A stretch of 64,000 nucleotides of DNA from Lineus longissimus (taxonomy: Eukaryota; Nemertea; Pilidiophora; Heteronemertea; Lineidae), in contig NC_088308.1 in assembly GCF_910592395.1 (NCBI RefSeq), forward strand, positions 12,913,001 to 12,977,000, read 5' to 3'. Positions within the stretch are counted from its first letter, which is position 1. Every line of letters starts with the position of its first letter. The translations under genes and the position numbers were made by a program. Below are positions 1 to 11,094 of this stretch, piece after piece. The notes beneath the pieces were generated by a model. The model ran no database searches. It was not told the DNA's origin and was given only the letters and a program-made list of their open reading frames with translations.

Positions 1-2877
1 CTGTACAGTATACGGTAAAATTCTATGTGGAGGAAATCTATCCTCGAGTTCAAGTACCAACTGATGTCTCTGCGCAGTATACCGAGTGCAGTAAAAAAAG
101 TAATGATATGGATTCTCAACTGGCTTGTTGAAACAATAATTACAAGACGGGTCAGCAATGACATGATTTATAAATAAATGATAATTCAACCCGCTGCAAC
201 CAGTCCTTAATCTACAGTGATAAATATTCCTTTTTCTCGTTGTACCAAAGAAGTACCAGGCTGGGGGTTTAGGTTGACAAAACTGAGACCAACATTGTTT
301 TGAATATTCCAATTGAGGGCGCATTTCTAACTTCGCTTGTAGCCTATTCCAATCCCTGGTTGTAGCGGGAAAAACATGATCGATAATAATACTCAGTCCA
401 GCACAGAAATGGTATAGAGTCATCTTGATTACGAAGATTGTATACACGATTATCACCCACCCTGGGAGGTAATAACTGTCTCAAATAGGTTGGTGTTTCG
501 CCATGAATGATTTTGTAAAACATAACTGATCTATGAATCTTTCCACGATGAATAAGCATTGTGTAACCCGATTCTAAATAAAGATCTTCACTGGAGCAAC
601 TCACGGTAGCTCCAGTGATGATACGTAAGGCACTGACCTGCACCTTTTCCAAATTAGTAGCTGGATAATCAGGAAGACCATCCCATACGACGTCGGCGTA
701 TTCTAAAATTGGTCTAATATAAGAGTTATACATTTTTTCTAATTTTTTTCTCTGTACTTTATATTTCAATTTCCTCAGTATTCCAGTACGGGTCAATGCC
801 TTTGTTATAATTTGTTCAACATGATCATGATAAGTACACGAATCATTGAAACTCAAACCTAGATGCTTGTGACTTGTTACAAAATTTAAATTCTCACCAT
901 TCAGAGACAAAGGAACCTGCGAATCTACATTCTTTCTACTCATGATCATACATTCAGTTTTATTTGCATTAAAAGTAACTTGCCAACGGTCGGCCCATAG
1001 TGAAAGCTGATCTATATCCCCTTGCAAGGGATGATATAAATTAGGTAAATCCTCCGATACTAAAAATTGAAATGTATCATCCGCAAACAGGCGTAAGTTG
1101 CCAAGAATGTCGTCCATCATATCATTTATAAATACCAAAAACAAGAGCGGTCCAAGGACCGAACCTTGGGGAACACCCGCTGTTACTGCTTTCCAAGTTG
1201 AGGCTGCACCTCCCAAGACCACACGCTGCTCTCGACTATTGAGATAATTTGAAATCAAGTTCAAGAAATCTCCAGCTATCCCCAGTTTCCTTATCTTATA
1301 TAAAAGAGCTTTATGTGACACTTTGTCAAATGCCTTGGATATGTCAAAGAAGGTGCAGAGTACTTCATTGTGCGAGTCCAAACCCTGAAGAAAAATATGA
1401 TTTAATTCTAAAAGTTGCGTAACGGTGGAGTGGTGTGGTAAGAAACAGGATTGATAAATCGATATATCTTGATAGATATGATTGTATAGGTTCTTGTAAA
1501 GTATCTTTTCAAATATCTTACTAAACGTACACAACAATGACACAGGTCTATAATTGTTCGGATCACCTTTTTTATAAATAGGGATGACATTGGCCCTTTT
1601 CCACTGCGTCGGATAAATGCCTCTGTTTAAGCAAAGTCTAAAAAGCTTTGCCAAAATGGGTGCCAAAATATTAGCTGCTTCCACCAAGAATAAGGGGCAA
1701 ATACCATCAGGACCATAGGCCTTTTTCGTATCCAAATGTAATATTTGATCCAATACTTCCTTTTCAGTTATTAAAAAGTCTGAAAGTGAATTCACCACAT
1801 TGGGATCGGGATCGGGAAGATGCAAATCATTATCATCAACTGTCGAAATAGATACAAAGAAGTTATTCAAGATATTCGTTTTACCTTCATCATCAAAAAC
1901 TAAATCATCATTGGTGTCCCTTAGGACTGGTATGTGTTTCAACTTTTTGTGACCGTTTGACATAACAGAGCCTACAATTTTCCACCACCCTCTACCAGAC
2001 ACGTTACCGTTATTTATGCTCTCAAAAACAGAATCATAATGATTCCGCTTAGCCTTTCTAATTAGATCAAAGGTTTCATTTCGTTTACGCTTGAATCTTG
2101 CAAAATCATCGTGGCTTCTTGACCTCTTAGCTTTACGAAACAACCTATCTCGAACTTTCATAGCATATTTAATTTCAGGTGTAATACAAATTTTATCCTT
2201 ACTTGATATCTGAACAGACTTAGATGGGATGCCAATACGTGCTGCCCGAAGGACACCTTCCGATAATTGTTCAGTTATATAATTGACAGAGAAATTCTGT
2301 TCAAACACTAAATGGAGATTATCACTCATGAGTTCATCCCGATAACGATCCCAGTCAGCTGACCTGAACAGCCAGACATGGCGTGGATGCTTTGTATATT
2401 TCATTCTAGTTTGGACAGTGGCTATCACTAGGCAGTGATCACTACAGAATTTGGGCAAAACAACACAACTTGAGACAGACTGAACAATATCATTACCGCA
2501 TATAAAAGGATCGATCAAGGTTTCCGAATTAGCAGTTACCCTAGTTGGCTCTGTAACAAGTTGGGTCAGAGCGAACATAGATATAGTATTTTTGAGATGT
2601 CTCAAATTAGGGTTTAACAAGTCCTCATTTAGGTCCCCTACAATAATGATCTTATTCGAACCATACACGTCTACGACATTACTAATGTTATTGTTCAGTC
2701 TATCCCAGTACTTAACCCGCAGGGCGGGGTTACGATAAACTGTACCAAGAATACAAAACCAGTTTTTATAAACAATCTTACACCATAACACCTCAAGCTC
2801 GTCATTTTCAAAATGTACTAATCTCTCACAATTGATAAACTCTTTAAAATAGACACAAATCCCACCACTACCTAATA
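1..2877 (-). mobile_element. Non-LTR retrotransposon, 5'-truncated, 3' end outside window
   Basis: A minus-strand element carrying the end of an endonuclease and a full reverse transcriptase. Its 5' edge abuts the Polinton integrase at about 2877, where integrase homology starts abruptly, so this is a 5'-truncated insertion as usual for target-primed reverse transcription. The 3' end is not in the window, because coding sequence still runs at base 1. A jockey/CR1-like superfamily is likely, but the clade is not settled. Confidence 0.85.
1..2877 (-). pseudogene. Endonuclease-reverse transcriptase of non-LTR element (truncated, frameshifted)
   Basis: The element polyprotein copies its RNA into DNA at a nicked target. 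Visible from the N-terminal side: the last part of an EEP-type endonuclease (VGDLNED, then CSDHCLV) and then the reverse transcriptase (FDISKAFDK, GVPQGSVLGPLLF, catalytic FADD). An open frame starts upstream at 2920, but its first 14 or so residues are antisense integrase and are artefactual. The frame stops at 344. Shifting by one base in the run of T (minus strand) near 390-397 reopens a frame that continues to base 1 and contains a C-x2-C...H-x4-C zinc-knuckle-like pattern typical of such C-termini. So a one-base homopolymer indel splits the protein. The missing endonuclease N-terminus makes it non-autonomous. Confidence 0.85.
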
Positions 2878-3562
2878 CAAAATCCAATTTGACGAAGGCA
2901 ATGAGTTCTACAACCAACACTTCAAAAAACTCTTGAGAGAAAACAACATTGAGTGGTTCTCTACATTTTCAAGTAAGAAGGCAGCAGTTGTGGAAAGATT
3001 AAACAGAACTTTAAAGGATAAAATGTGGAAATACTTCACCGCAAAGGAAACTGACAAGTGGGTCGATGTCCCAGATGACTTGGTGAGTGGCAACAACAAC
3101 TCATTTCACTCCTCAATAGGGATGAAACCAATTGACGCCAGAAAGAGGGAGAATGAAGGAACTGTCTGGTACAACCTTTACGGCCTACATCTTTAAGAAA
3201 CATTTGGTGATCTGAAGTACAAGGTTGGCGACAGCGTCAGAATTTCAAAGTACAAGTCCATTTTCGATAAAGGCTACTTGCCCAATTTCACTGAAGAAGT
3301 CTTCCAAATCAAACAGATAGTGTTCACTCACCCAATCGTCTACAAACTTGAAGATTACCAAAAGGAAGAAATTAAAGGGCACTTTTACGAACAAGAATTA
3401 AGTTATGTTCCCAATCCTGACCAAGTAGAATACAAGATCGAGAAGATAATAAGGCGCAAGACCACTAAAGGCAAGACATACGGATTAGTGAAGTGGAAGG
3501 GTTACAGTGATAAATTCAATGAATGGTTACCAATTTCAGACATAAAACGCCTAAAAGCCTAA
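2878..3562 (+). pseudogene. Polinton integrase, C-terminal part with chromodomain
   Basis: The retroviral-type DDE integrase of the Polinton, which would join element ends to host DNA. The first catalytic Asp region is missing, cut off by the retrotransposon at 2877. The second Asp region (QFDEGNEFYN) and the catalytic Glu (AVVERLNRTLK) are present, followed by the chromodomain at about 3428-3555 (ending in KWKGYSDKFNEWLP). An in-frame TAA at 3194-3196 lies where copy B (58174 region) reads Lys. Clearly non-functional. Compare the fuller copy B gene at 57379-58530. Confidence 0.85.
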
Positions 3563-3593
3563 AAACATAATTTAAAAACTTTTTATCCTTAAA

Positions 3594-4436
3594 ATGGAGA
3601 GTCAAATGAAAGGACAAATATGTAACGATAACTATGGTACGATCAATGTTTATCAGTATCCTGTTAATCAGTATCAACCAGTAGTTTCAGGACCTACATT
3701 TAAATGTGTTAAGTGCAATGCAACAAAGCCTGAAAGTGAATTTGAAAAGAACAGACGTAATAAATTCCTGGACTACTGTAAATCATGTGGTTCCACGTTA
3801 ACCAAGAAATGCGGTAAATGTGGAGAAGTGAAATTACTAAGTGATGGTGAATTCGGTAAAGAAGGAAAATGACGCGAATGTAGAGCTTGTGTTAATTCAT
3901 ACCAAAAAGATCATCTTGATAAGAATGGTAATAGAGACATACAAAACTTGAGAGTTAACATCAACAGAATAGCCAAAGGTGAGTGCCCTGATAACTCGAA
4001 ATTACATCTAGGTTGTTCCAATGAGTTCTTCATGGATTGGTTAGACTACCAAAGGGGTCTATCTACAATAAGACAAAGTCCCGAGAACAGAGTTCGAATA
4101 GTAGATGAGGAGTTGGATCATGTTTTACCAATCAAGGAATTCAAAGATCATCCAGAACTGTGTTACTCTTGGTTTAACATTCGGTCAATGTCTAAAACAC
4201 AAAACAGGCAGAAGAGTTCCACAGTCGACTGGAGTATTTTCAAAGAGCAATTGGACCGCTCAATTAACTTTATGGTCAATAAGCATAATGAACACTGGTT
4301 TGTCTATCGAGACGGTGTCTATCGAGACGAAAACGTGATAAACGAGTGGATAAGGATAACAAACAAGTATTTTGTGGGTCACTCCGAGTTTAACAATAAG
4401 TTTCTACTTAATTCATTTATGTGTACATTAGATTGA
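3594..4436 (+). pseudogene. Zinc-ribbon/HNH-like protein of Polinton copy A
   Basis: Homologous to 58619-59737. The N-terminal half has four CxxC-type pairs, suggesting two zinc-binding folds (CVKC, CKSC, CGKC, CRAC). The C-terminal half has an HNH-nuclease-like pattern: LDHVLPIKEF, then WFN, then QNRQKSS. The HNH assignment is motif-based inference, and a nuclease role in the element life cycle is not shown. TGA at 3870-3872 breaks the frame between the third and fourth Cys pairs, and the frame resumes without a shift. A twin-hairpin repeat at 4071-4097 is translated in frame (RQSPENRVRI) and is shared with copy B. Confidence 0.65.
4071..4097. repeat. Twin-hairpin repeat in zinc/HNH gene, copy A
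   Basis: AGAC-AAA-GTCC then GAAC-AGA-GTTC. Shared with copy B at 59288-59313, so it predates the split of the copies. Confidence 0.7.
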
Positions 4437-4470
4437 TTTTCTTTTCAAATATATTTTTTAATCTGAATAA

Positions 4471-4683
4471 ATGAATAGAACTTGGGGTTACACAATACGA
4501 CCGCGTAATTGGAAAGAAAGATTAGAACAATTTCATAGAAAATTAGAGGCAGAAGAGGCAAAGCTGGAGACTGAGCCCGAAAAACCTTTAAAATTTACTG
4601 TACTCCAAAAACCTGTAGTGTCTGTAAGATCAACACCAAACACTAGAAATGTCAGAGCAACTGATTTTAGTTATTCCCACTAA
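4471..4683 (+). CDS. Small conserved Polinton protein (unknown function), copy A
   Basis: A 70-residue protein starting MNRTWGY, charged and proline-containing, with no recognised domain. It has a close homologue in the same position in copy B (59762-60013), which differs by a short insertion rich in Ala/Gly/Pro. The middle looks helical (RNWKERLEQFHRKLEAEE) and the C-terminus is conserved (VVSVRSTPNTRN). Five bases separate it from the next gene, suggesting a compact transcription unit. Function not known. Confidence 0.7.
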   Translation: MNRTWGYTIRPRNWKERLEQFHRKLEAEEAKLETEPEKPLKFTVLQKPVVSVRSTPNTRNVRATDFSYSH

Positions 4684-4687
4684 TTAA

Positions 4688-5347
4688 ATGGACGGAGAAA
4701 ACAAGGTTTATCCAGATTTAAGTCAATTAAACTCTGAAAGTCATTTAAACTCTGAAAGGGTTGAAAAGCACACAGAAAGTAACCCTCAGGCTTTCAGACC
4801 ACAACAAATGTGTGAGGTTAAGAGTTTCTTAGAAAGTGAGATTGAATTTAGAAGAAAGATATTTTCAAAGTACAAAAAAGCATTTAGCGCAATTACTGGC
4901 ATTAGCCACTTCCTTAATTTGACTAGCGTAGCAGCTGGCTCAGTTGGTGTGTCTGCATTAGCTGGTGTCATCACCGCACCAATAGGTTTTGCACTTGGTG
5001 GAGTGACCATTGGGAGCGCCATTATCTCCGCAGCCCTAAGTTGGAAGAAAAAAGATATCCTGAAGAAAATTGAAAAACATGAGAATATCAGAATGTTGGC
5101 AATTTTAAAACTTAACACCATCAATGATCTGGTAAGTAAGGCCATGAGTAATTCACACATTTCAACAGATGAGTTTACTTTGATTCTCAAAGAAAAGGAA
5201 AAATACATTGCCATGAAAAATTCCATCAGAAAAAAACAGAGGGAGGCAAGTTCAGCTGTTGATGTGGAATCTTTAAAGAAGACTTTTTTAGAAGAAGGAA
5301 AAAAACTGGCACAAACAGAGATGATAGAGAAACTAAAGTCACAGTAA
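4688..5347 (+). CDS. Conserved Polinton protein with glycine-rich membrane segments, copy A
   Basis: A 219-residue protein with a charged N-terminal part, a Gly/Ala-rich hydrophobic stretch at about residues 78-120 able to form two membrane helices (LTSVAAGSVGVSALAGVITA, then GFALGGVTIGSAIISAAL), and a charged, probably helical C-terminal half. Intact here and very similar to 60018-60677. It begins in the TTAAATGG start context. Membrane association is inferred from hydrophobicity. It could be a membrane-active virion protein, but I do not recognise the family. Its TAA stop overlaps the ATG of the next small gene as TAATG. Confidence 0.75.
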   Translation: MDGENKVYPDLSQLNSESHLNSERVEKHTESNPQAFRPQQMCEVKSFLESEIEFRRKIFSKYKKAFSAITGISHFLNLTSVAAGSVGVSALAGVITAPIGFALGGVTIGSAIISAALSWKKKDILKKIEKHENIRMLAILKLNTINDLVSKAMSNSHISTDEFTLILKEKEKYIAMKNSIRKKQREASSAVDVESLKKTFLEEGKKLAQTEMIEKLKSQ

Positions 5348-5445
5348 TGGTGCCACCAACTGCATACCCACCACCAACACCTGATTTACTAGGATCAGCA
5401 TTATTGCCATCAGCACCCCCGATGTATGTTGAAAATTTAATTTAA
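5347..5445 (+). CDS. 32-residue proline-rich peptide with late-domain motifs
   Basis: A small gene whose ATG overlaps the stop of the preceding membrane-protein gene (TAATG at 5345-5349), suggesting termination-reinitiation. The peptide is proline-rich and contains the overlapping motifs PSAP and PPMY. In viruses these recruit Tsg101/ESCRT (P[ST]AP) and Nedd4-type ligases (PPxY). Copy B keeps the C-terminal end (LPSAPPY near 60870-60895) without a clear ATG. Conservation of PSAP between diverged copies argues it is real, but a chance short ORF is not excluded. Confidence 0.5.
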   Translation: MVPPTAYPPPTPDLLGSALLPSAPPMYVENLI

Positions 5446-5467
5446 TAATTTTTTATTATAAATAGAA

Positions 5468-6890
5468 ATGGTTGATAAAAATGAGAAAATACACTGTTCA
5501 ACGTGTAACAAGGAGATATCCTACAGCAATCTTTCAGCACATAGGAAAACCAAAGGTCATCAAAGAATGAAAGGTCATCAAAGAATGGAGTTAACAAGCC
5601 AGTCAGACTCGCGTTCACTGCGTTTACCTAACCCTAGTACATTAAATGTTAATTCAGGTCTACTACAAGATACCAAGAAACTTGAATTCGAGGCTAAGGA
5701 ATTGGATAGCATAAAGAATGTGAAGGATATCGAAGTGGTAAAAGAATTTGGTAAGCCAGTCGTTACCATTCGTCTGAAAATTAGCAAACCGGCAAAACAC
5801 GTTTACGAGTACAGAGGTAAACTGGAAGAAATTCTCTTCAAGCTAACTGATTTACCATCATAAAATAAGTATTTCAGTTAAAGCTGAATTTGACAGATCT
5901 GGCGAAAAGGTTATCTATCCTATTCAATCTCCAATGGAAAGCATAATTTCAAGAAATCAGACAATTAATGCCCTAACAAGTCAATTGAACTACATAAAGG
6001 CCGAGATTGAGGAACGATACTTCGAAGGAAGCGGCCTGAGTTTAAATGAAATCAAGTCGTGCGATCTTACAATATGTTCCTACAAGAAATGTAAAGGCGG
6101 TCACTACACTAGTTTACCATTCCGAACTAAAGCTGTCATTAATGTGAAATCAAATGATGAGAAATGTTTTCTATGGAGTCTTTTGGCTGCCAAATACAAA
6201 AACGACATAAACGTCACTGAAATCTATCCCAATCAAATGGTGCAACCATAGAACGAGGAAAGCTCGATAAAGATCAAATCATTTCCTGTGTGCGTTCAAA
6301 AGGATATCCCTAAGATCGAACAAGACAACAATCTCAAGATTAATGTGTTCAAGTTAGAGAACGAATGGGCTAAAAGCATTTATGCCGCAAAGCTGGAACC
6401 ACTCTACCTCTCTAAGAACCACGATGATGATGATGTTATCGATCCGTTGTATTACAAGGGTCATTTCATGTACATAAGAGACATAAATCTATTCTTCAAG
6501 ACTGACAGGAATAGTGTATTCATTTGTAGGAGAGGCATGAATTACTTTTACAAGAAATCTACACTAGAAAGACATAAATTGAAATGTGGACAACACGATT
6601 ACTGTAAGATCAGTCTGCCTCAACCGAATAGTAAATGGTCACAACTTAAGTTTGAAAAGCACTCATTCAAGAACAGAGTTCCCTTTGTAATCTATGCTGA
6701 TTTCGAAGCGATAAGCACAACAGTCAACGTCAATGGTAATACAAATCGGACAGAGTTTAGAGAGCAGTGCTCAAATGATACTGATACCACTAAAAAACTA
6801 TTCAAACAGATTGCATCAGCAGTTGGAGTTTGCGTTCACTCTGACTCTCCACAAATCTACGCCAGTGAGTATCTCTGTCACAGAGGTGCT
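5468..6890 (+). pseudogene. Protein-primed DNA polymerase B, N-terminal part, copy A
   Basis: First part of the Polinton polymerase gene, later cut by a transposon at 6899. An N-terminal C2H2-like finger (CSTC...H-x5-H) opens the frame at 5468. A frameshift near 5863 leads into a second stretch (5934-6251) and a stop at 6249-6251 into a third (from 6288). Homology to copy B starts at 6240-6300 and includes the Cys-rich region (CRRGMNYFYKKSTLERHKLKCG) and the first exonuclease motif (YADFEAIS). A degenerate twin-hairpin repeat sits at 6748-6773. Joining the finger ORF to the polymerase is inference from the continuous reading sense across the shift. Confidence 0.75.
6748..6773. repeat. Degenerate twin-hairpin repeat in PolB, copy A
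   Basis: GGAC-AGA-GTTT then GAGC-AGT-GCTC, at the place after exonuclease motif I where copy B carries an inverted pair. Confidence 0.55.
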
Positions 6891-7103
6891 GATGTAGTCA
6901 TATGCATTCGGAGAGCGCGATCGCTACTGGGAACCTTTTGGTCGCTCGTGGGACCCACTTTGATGATCGCCGCCCAGACCCTCACGTGACCCGCGTGTTA
7001 ATAGATGGCGACGGTGTTGTTCCAGGCGGCGGTCGACCTGCATATTTAATGCTTTCCCTGTGTATTTGAGTATAAACTTGTACGATAAATGATAAGCGTG
7101 CGT

Positions 7104-8047
7104 CAAGGAGGATACCGCGGTGACGTCACGGCTTTTCCAAGATGGCGCTGCATATTGTAAACAAACTCGATCCACGGCCAAGGGAAAATCAAGTCATCAA
7201 AAAAGTTAGATTTTTCGCATCAAGTCAGAGTTATTAGTACTTTTCTGCTATGAAATAAGTCTTCAGACAATAAACTATCATTTGAATAATGAAAAGTGCT
7301 GTTTTGATGGGGAAAAATAGGGTTTTTTAAACCAAATAGCCGGCACCGATCTTCCAAAATTAGCGATGGTTTCAAAACAGTCTCCCAGATATGGGGCAAT
7401 CTCTTCATTATCATAATGGGATTTGGAGGCATGTTTACAGATTTTACAAGTTCGAGACCTGTAATACCTAAAACTCGCATAGATCCCCATAGATCCCCTC
7501 TATTTGTCGAGTTAGCGCCCCTGTAAGATCATGCATTTTCGGACACTAGAACGAAATCTTCCTGCGGATATCGCGGTTTCGGTGATGATTTAAGGAGAAA
7601 TTGACTGTTCTTAGAGTTGTATGGGACAGAAATGAGTTCATACTTCATGAATACATGAATATATTATGATATGGGCGGGCTTCTAAGTCAAAACAATAAC
7701 AAACTCAACTGCATCTCTACTGTATATTGCGTAGTGCATTGCCTAGTGTATTTCGTAGTGTATTTTAGCGGAGACATTATTTCCGCACTTTGGCCACGCC
7801 AAACGTCTTTTTTATTCGTGGAAGTTAATCTGCTCTGTAAATTTTATTTTACACAGGAAGAATCCATACTAGGTATTGCAATATTTCATGTCTATTGGTG
7901 TTTTTGTGTACAGGAGCGCACCAGACAGCGAGACGTGGAGATGTGTTCAGCGCTGGTGCTGTCAGTAGACTCAATCTGATTGGCCATAGCGATCACTAAT
8001 ATGGGTCGGGATCACGTGATGTGACGTCACCGCGGTATCCTCCTTGA
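7104..8047. mobile_element. Nested 944-bp TIR element with 8-bp target duplication
   Basis: Flanked by GCGTGCGT at 7096-7103 and 8048-8055. Terminal inverted repeats start CAAGGAGGATACCGCGG and extend through GTGACGTCAC at both ends. No transposase frame is visible. The flanking sequence (ATAAGCG...GTGATCCG) has a second intact copy near 8240-8260 without the insertion, supporting the insertion reading. It lies wholly inside the 4998-bp element, so it arrived later. Confidence 0.75.
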
Positions 8048-8675
8048 GCGTGCGTGATCCGTGGTTGATGGATACTAATATCATAATATGGGGGAAGGCG
8101 CCGTGGAGGTCTATAGCCAGGGTGGGGTGGGGGTTATAGTTAGGATGATGGTATCATGGCCGTTGACCGAAAAGCAGTGGGGGAGGACCAGGGAATATGG
8201 GGGCTATAGATATATTTGAGTATAGATTTATACGATAAATGATAAGCGTTTGTGATCCGTAATTGTGGATACTAATATCATATAATAAATATGTTTTTGT
8301 CCGCTCGGAACTGTTTAATCTACAGGCATAGGCATCACACTGTAGGCCCTAATAAGATCAATCCCCATGTCGTGATTTTACTATTTAGCAAATTTTATCC
8401 CGGCAAATTATATTTTAATGTGATTTATCCCGGCAAATTATATATTAATGTGATTTGACAGGTCATATTTAGGCCTAATACTAATAGTGATCAACTTTGT
8501 TACTATTGATTGATTATTGGCAACAATCACTGTTCATTGATAAGTTCGAGGAAAAATGTTGAGATCAACTTTGTTATCCGAAGCGTATAGGCCTAGGATT
8601 GATTGATTATGTCGTTTATCTTGTAATATTCATGTAACTATGTACACTGTATTATGATGTACTGTCTGTACTTTT

Positions 8676-8962
8676 GTGATAGGGGTGTCTACAAAACCAA
8701 GACCCAAGACCCAAGACCTACAAAACCAAGACCCAAGACCCAAGATGTTGATGGGTCTTGGTTTTGTAGGTCTTGGTTTTGTAGACACCCGTGTGGGTGT
8801 CTACAAAACCAAGACCCAAGACCCAAGACCTACAAAACCAAGACCCCCCACCTACAAAACCAAGACCTACAAAACCAAGACCCATCAACATCTTGGGTCT
8901 TGGTCTTGGTTTTGTAGGTCTTGGGTCTTGGGTCTTGGGTCTTGGGTCTTGGGTCTTGGTTT
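8676..8962. repeat. AAACCAAGACCCAAGACC arrays in both orientations
   Basis: Short direct repeats of CTACAAAACCAAGACCC, with the reverse complement (GGTCTTGGTTTTGTAG) interleaved at about 8750-8785 and 8890-8962, so the block can fold into long hairpins. Open frames here on both strands are low-complexity artefacts. Confidence 0.8.
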
Positions 8963-9299
8963 TGTTTTGTTTTGTTTGCCAAGGCTTCTTTGAGGGTTTA
9001 TAACGAATTATGGGCTTTCCCCCCCCCGCATTGATGTATCTGTAGTCATCACAATCAACTATCATGTCGGTACTTTACGCATATTACATGTCCGTGTATG
9101 TAAAGTTTCTTGTACTGTGCTATTAATTATGTAACTTTTCTTGTACAATAAATTTTTTTCACATTTGACAGTACCTAGAGTTTTTGCTTCGTCTTTGCTG
9201 TTCGGATGACGTATTTCACTGTACCGGTAATCACTGCTATCTTAGCGGATACACGCTGAGGGTTCCAATAAGAAAACCGTACGAGTGGCAGATCTTCTA

Positions 9300-10320
9300 C
9301 GGCTCTGAAAGCAATCACTGTTATCCTTAAGGAGACACACTGAGGGTCCCCAGCAGCGATCAACTTGGTTATCTGGATAATCTTGATAGATAATTGGCAG
9401 TAATCACTGTTATCCTTAAGGAGACACACTGAGGGTCCCCAGCAGCGATCAACTTGGTTATCTGGATAGTCTTGATAGATAATTGGCAGTAATCGTTGTT
9501 ATCCTTAAGGAGACACACTGAGGGTCCCCAGCAGCGATCAACTTGGTTATCTGGATAGTCTTGATAGATAATTGGCAGTAATCGTTGTTATCCTTAAGGA
9601 GACACACTGAGGGTCCCCAGCAGCGATCAACTTGGTTATCTGGATAGTCTTGATAGATAATTGGCAGTAATCACTGCTATCCTTAAGGAGACACAATGAG
9701 GGTCCCCAGCAGCGATCAACTTGGTTATCGGAGTAGTCTTGATAGATAATTGGCAGTAATCACTGCTATCCTTAAGGAGACACACTGAGGGTCCCCAGCA
9801 GCGATCAACTTGGTTATCGGAGTAGTCTTGATAGATAATTGGCAGTAACCACTGTTATCCTTAAGGAGACACACTGAGGGTCCCCAGCAGCGATCAACTT
9901 GGTTATCTGGATAGTCTTGATAGATAATTGGCAGTAATCGTTGTTATCCTTAAGGAGACACACTGAGGGTCCCCAGCAGCGATCAACTTGGTTATCGGAG
10001 TAGTCTTGATAGATAATTGGCAGTAATCACTGCTATCCTTAAGGAGACACACTGAGGGTCCCCAGCAGCGATCAACTTGGTTATCGGAGTAGTCTTGATA
10101 GACAATTGGCAGTAATCACTGTTATCCTTAAGGAGACACACTGAGGGTCCCCAGCAGCGATCAACTTGGTTATCTGGAAAGTCTTGATAGATAATTGGCA
10201 GTAATCGTTGTTATCCTTAAGGAGACACACTGAGGGTCCCCAGCAGCGATCAACTTGGTTATTTGGATAGTCTTGATAGATAATTGGCAGTAATCACTGT
10301 TATCCTTAAGAAGACACACT
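9300..10320. repeat. 89-bp minisatellite, about 12 copies
   Basis: The anchor CCTTAAGGAGACACACTGAG recurs near 9325, 9414, 9503, 9592, 9681, 9770, 9859, 9948, 10037, 10126, 10215 and 10304, giving an 89-bp period. Units differ by a few substitutions (TCTGGATAG versus TCGGAGTAG; CACTGC versus CGTTGT). It lies inside the 4998-bp hAT-like element. No coding potential. Confidence 0.9.
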
Positions 10321-11090
10321 GGCTGTGACTGTATCATCTCTCTCACCATGTAGACAACTTGGCAGAGCAGCCAAGACTGATTTGGCCTGGCAGTGACTGT
10401 CTCATCTCTCTCACCATGTAGACAACTTGGCAGAGCAGCCAGGACTGATTTGGCCTGGCTGTGACTTCCTCATCTCTCTCACCATTTGACAACTTAATAA
10501 TAATATTGCCCTACTGCCTTTTTCATGAATTAATTTTGAGCATTATGTTTACAACGTAGTTGACAATAATTATAGTGAGAGAGATGAGACAGTCACAGCC
10601 AGGCCAAATCAGTCTTGGCTGCTCTGCCAAGTTGTCAACATGGTGAGAGAGATGAGGAAGTCACAGCCAGGCCGAATCAGTCCTGGCTGCTCCACCGTGT
10701 TGACAACATGATGAGAGAGATTAGGAAGTCACAGCTAGGCCGAATCAGTCCTGGCTGCTCCACCGTGTTGACAACATGATGAGAGAGATTAGGAAGTCAC
10801 AGCTAGGCCGAATCAGTCCTGGCGGCTCCACCGTGTTGACAACATGATGAGAGAGATTAGGAAGTCACAGCTAGGCCGAATCAGTCCTGGCTGCTCCACC
10901 GTGTTGACAACATGATGAGAGTGATGAGACAGTCACAGCTAGGCCGCATCAGTCTTCGCCGCACTGCCTAGTTATTGATATGGCGAGAGAGATGAGACAG
11001 TCACAGCCAGGCCAAATCAGTCTTGGCTGCTCTGCCAAGTTGTCTACACGGTGAGAGAGATGAGAGACAGTCACAGCCAGGCATCGCCCT
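10310..11090. repeat. About 68-bp repeats arranged as a large inverted repeat
   Basis: Units containing GGCAGAGCAGCCAAGACTGATTT run one way at about 10313-10490 and the reverse complement runs at about 10575-11090, around a spacer of roughly 80 bp. In the right arm the anchor AGGAAGTCAC recurs near 10723, 10791 and 10859 (68 bp). The block can form a very large hairpin. Confidence 0.8.
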
Positions 11091-11094
11091 CGCT

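Noticed and set aside
2878-2920. N-terminal residues of the retrotransposon frame up to 2920
   Set aside because: They are the antisense of Polinton integrase sequence, so they are not part of the endonuclease.
3870-3872. TGA in the zinc/HNH gene as selenocysteine or programmed readthrough
   Set aside because: The stop in copy B (59312) is at a different place and derives from a CGA codon; no conserved recoding site is apparent.
9300-10320. Regular repeats as a CRISPR-like array
   Set aside because: The whole 89-bp unit is repeated with no unique spacers, and the context is a eukaryotic transposon.
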